Positions 12,751 to 13,181 of a stretch of 13,181 nt of DNA are shown in pieces; position 1 is the stretch's first letter, and every line of letters begins with the position of its first letter. The notes beneath the pieces were generated by a model. It was not told the origin of the DNA and searched no databases. It saw nothing but the letters and a program-made list of their open reading frames with translations. The stretch lies in NCBI GenBank assembly GCA_965365445.1, contig CBDUBS010000096.1:1-13181 (forward strand), read 5' to 3'. The translations under genes were made by a program, and so were the position numbers. The DNA is from CBDUBS01 sp965365445. GTDB taxonomy: Bacteria > Bacteroidota > Rhodothermia > Rhodothermales > DASSAV01.

Positions 12751-13181
12751 ATGGAACTCCGAAACCTGCTTTATGAAGTCGATGACGACGGTGTTGCCCT
12801 CGTCACGATCAACCGGCCGGAGGCGCTCAATGCGCTGAATACGGCCGTACTGAGCGAGCTCGACGGCTGTTTCCGCAAGGCCAGGGCCGACCGAAACGTT
12901 CGGGGGGTGGTTCTGACCGGGGCCGGCGAGAAGAGTTTCGTGGCCGGCGCCGACATCAAGCAGTTCACGGAGCTCAACGCGCTCTCCGGCCATCGGTTTG
13001 CCCTCCGGGGCCAGCTCGTATTCAACCGGATCGAGGAGATGACCAAGCCGGTCGTCGCGGCGGTCAACGGATATGCCCTCGGAGGAGGTTGCGAGCTGGC
13101 TATGGCATGCCACCTACGCATCGCCTCGGAAAATGCCGTATTCGGTCAACCCGAAGTCACGCTGGGGATCATTCCGGGGTT
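12751..13181 (+). CDS. Enoyl-CoA hydratase/isomerase (crotonase) family protein, cut by the window end
   Basis: The first 143 residues of a crotonase-fold protein, cut by the window edge. Visible: INRPEALNALN (20-30), the oxyanion-hole segment FVAGADIK (63-70), NGYALGGGCELAMAC (106-120) with a catalytic glutamate at E115, and FGQPEVTLGIIPG (131-143) with the second catalytic glutamate at E135. The 20-residue spacing of the two glutamates equals that of E144/E164 in rat enoyl-CoA hydratase, so true hydratase activity (2-enoyl-CoA to 3-hydroxyacyl-CoA, fatty acid beta-oxidation) is likely. The missing C-terminus decides whether it is a short stand-alone enzyme or part of a longer one. The ATG at 12751 fits the family; the ribosome site is weak. 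It lies 19 bases after the coiled-coil gene and may share its transcript, though the function looks unrelated. Confidence 0.92.
   Translation, partial: MELRNLLYEVDDDGVALVTINRPEALNALNTAVLSELDGCFRKARADRNVRGVVLTGAGEKSFVAGADIKQFTELNALSGHRFALRGQLVFNRIEEMTKPVVAAVNGYALGGGCELAMACHLRIASENAVFGQPEVTLGIIPG

Noticed and set aside
1..13181. CRISPR array, tRNA, rRNA or insertion sequence
   Set aside because: No regularly spaced repeats, no tRNA-like or rRNA sequence, and no transposase or terminal inverted repeats were seen in the read-through.

Overview
The window is GC-rich and gene-dense, and every gene except one runs on the + strand. Gene content and style point to the Rhodothermota/Bacteroidota side of the bacteria, something like Rhodothermales or Salinibacter. 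The hints are a PabB-lyase fusion, a cysteine-free short L31, a secreted FG-GAP propeller, and PspA with an unnamed coiled-coil membrane partner. This placement is inferred from protein style; no rRNA is present to confirm it.

Layout: (1) 1-220, a short lead-in that may hold the tail of an unseen gene. (2) 221-1957, pabBC-type fusion for p-aminobenzoate (folate) synthesis. (3) 1958-2403, a 446-bp gene-free region with two identical perfect DnaA boxes on either side of an AT-rich stretch, a candidate oriC and/or dnaA control region. (4) 2404-4559, dnaA and exodeoxyribonuclease III, overlapping by 4 bases. (5) 4583-5785 (- strand), a secreted seven-repeat FG-GAP beta-propeller. (6) 5786-5970, a divergent control region with a 24-bp near-perfect palindrome and an 11-bp-phased direct repeat. 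(7) 5971-8031, uvrB. (8) 8160-8552, a HEPN-fold protein without a nucleotidyltransferase partner in view. (9) 8648-8854, ribosomal protein L31, followed by a strong intrinsic terminator. (10) 9018-10388, thymidine/pyrimidine-nucleoside phosphorylase. (11) 10508-12731, a three-gene PspA module. (12) 12751 to the window end, the first part of an enoyl-CoA hydratase/isomerase.

The left half is housekeeping information processing: folate precursor, replication initiation, base excision repair, nucleotide excision repair and a ribosomal protein. The most interesting part is the PspA module. It encodes a full-length PspA/IM30 protein, then a 149-aa protein that aligns collinearly with the C-terminal helices of that PspA and so looks like a truncated paralogue, then a 286-aa protein with an N-terminal two-helix membrane hairpin and long cytoplasmic coiled coils. 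No PspB, PspC, PspF or other named Psp partner is seen. The working guess is a membrane-maintenance system in which the third protein anchors PspA-like filaments; this is inference from arrangement and sequence style.
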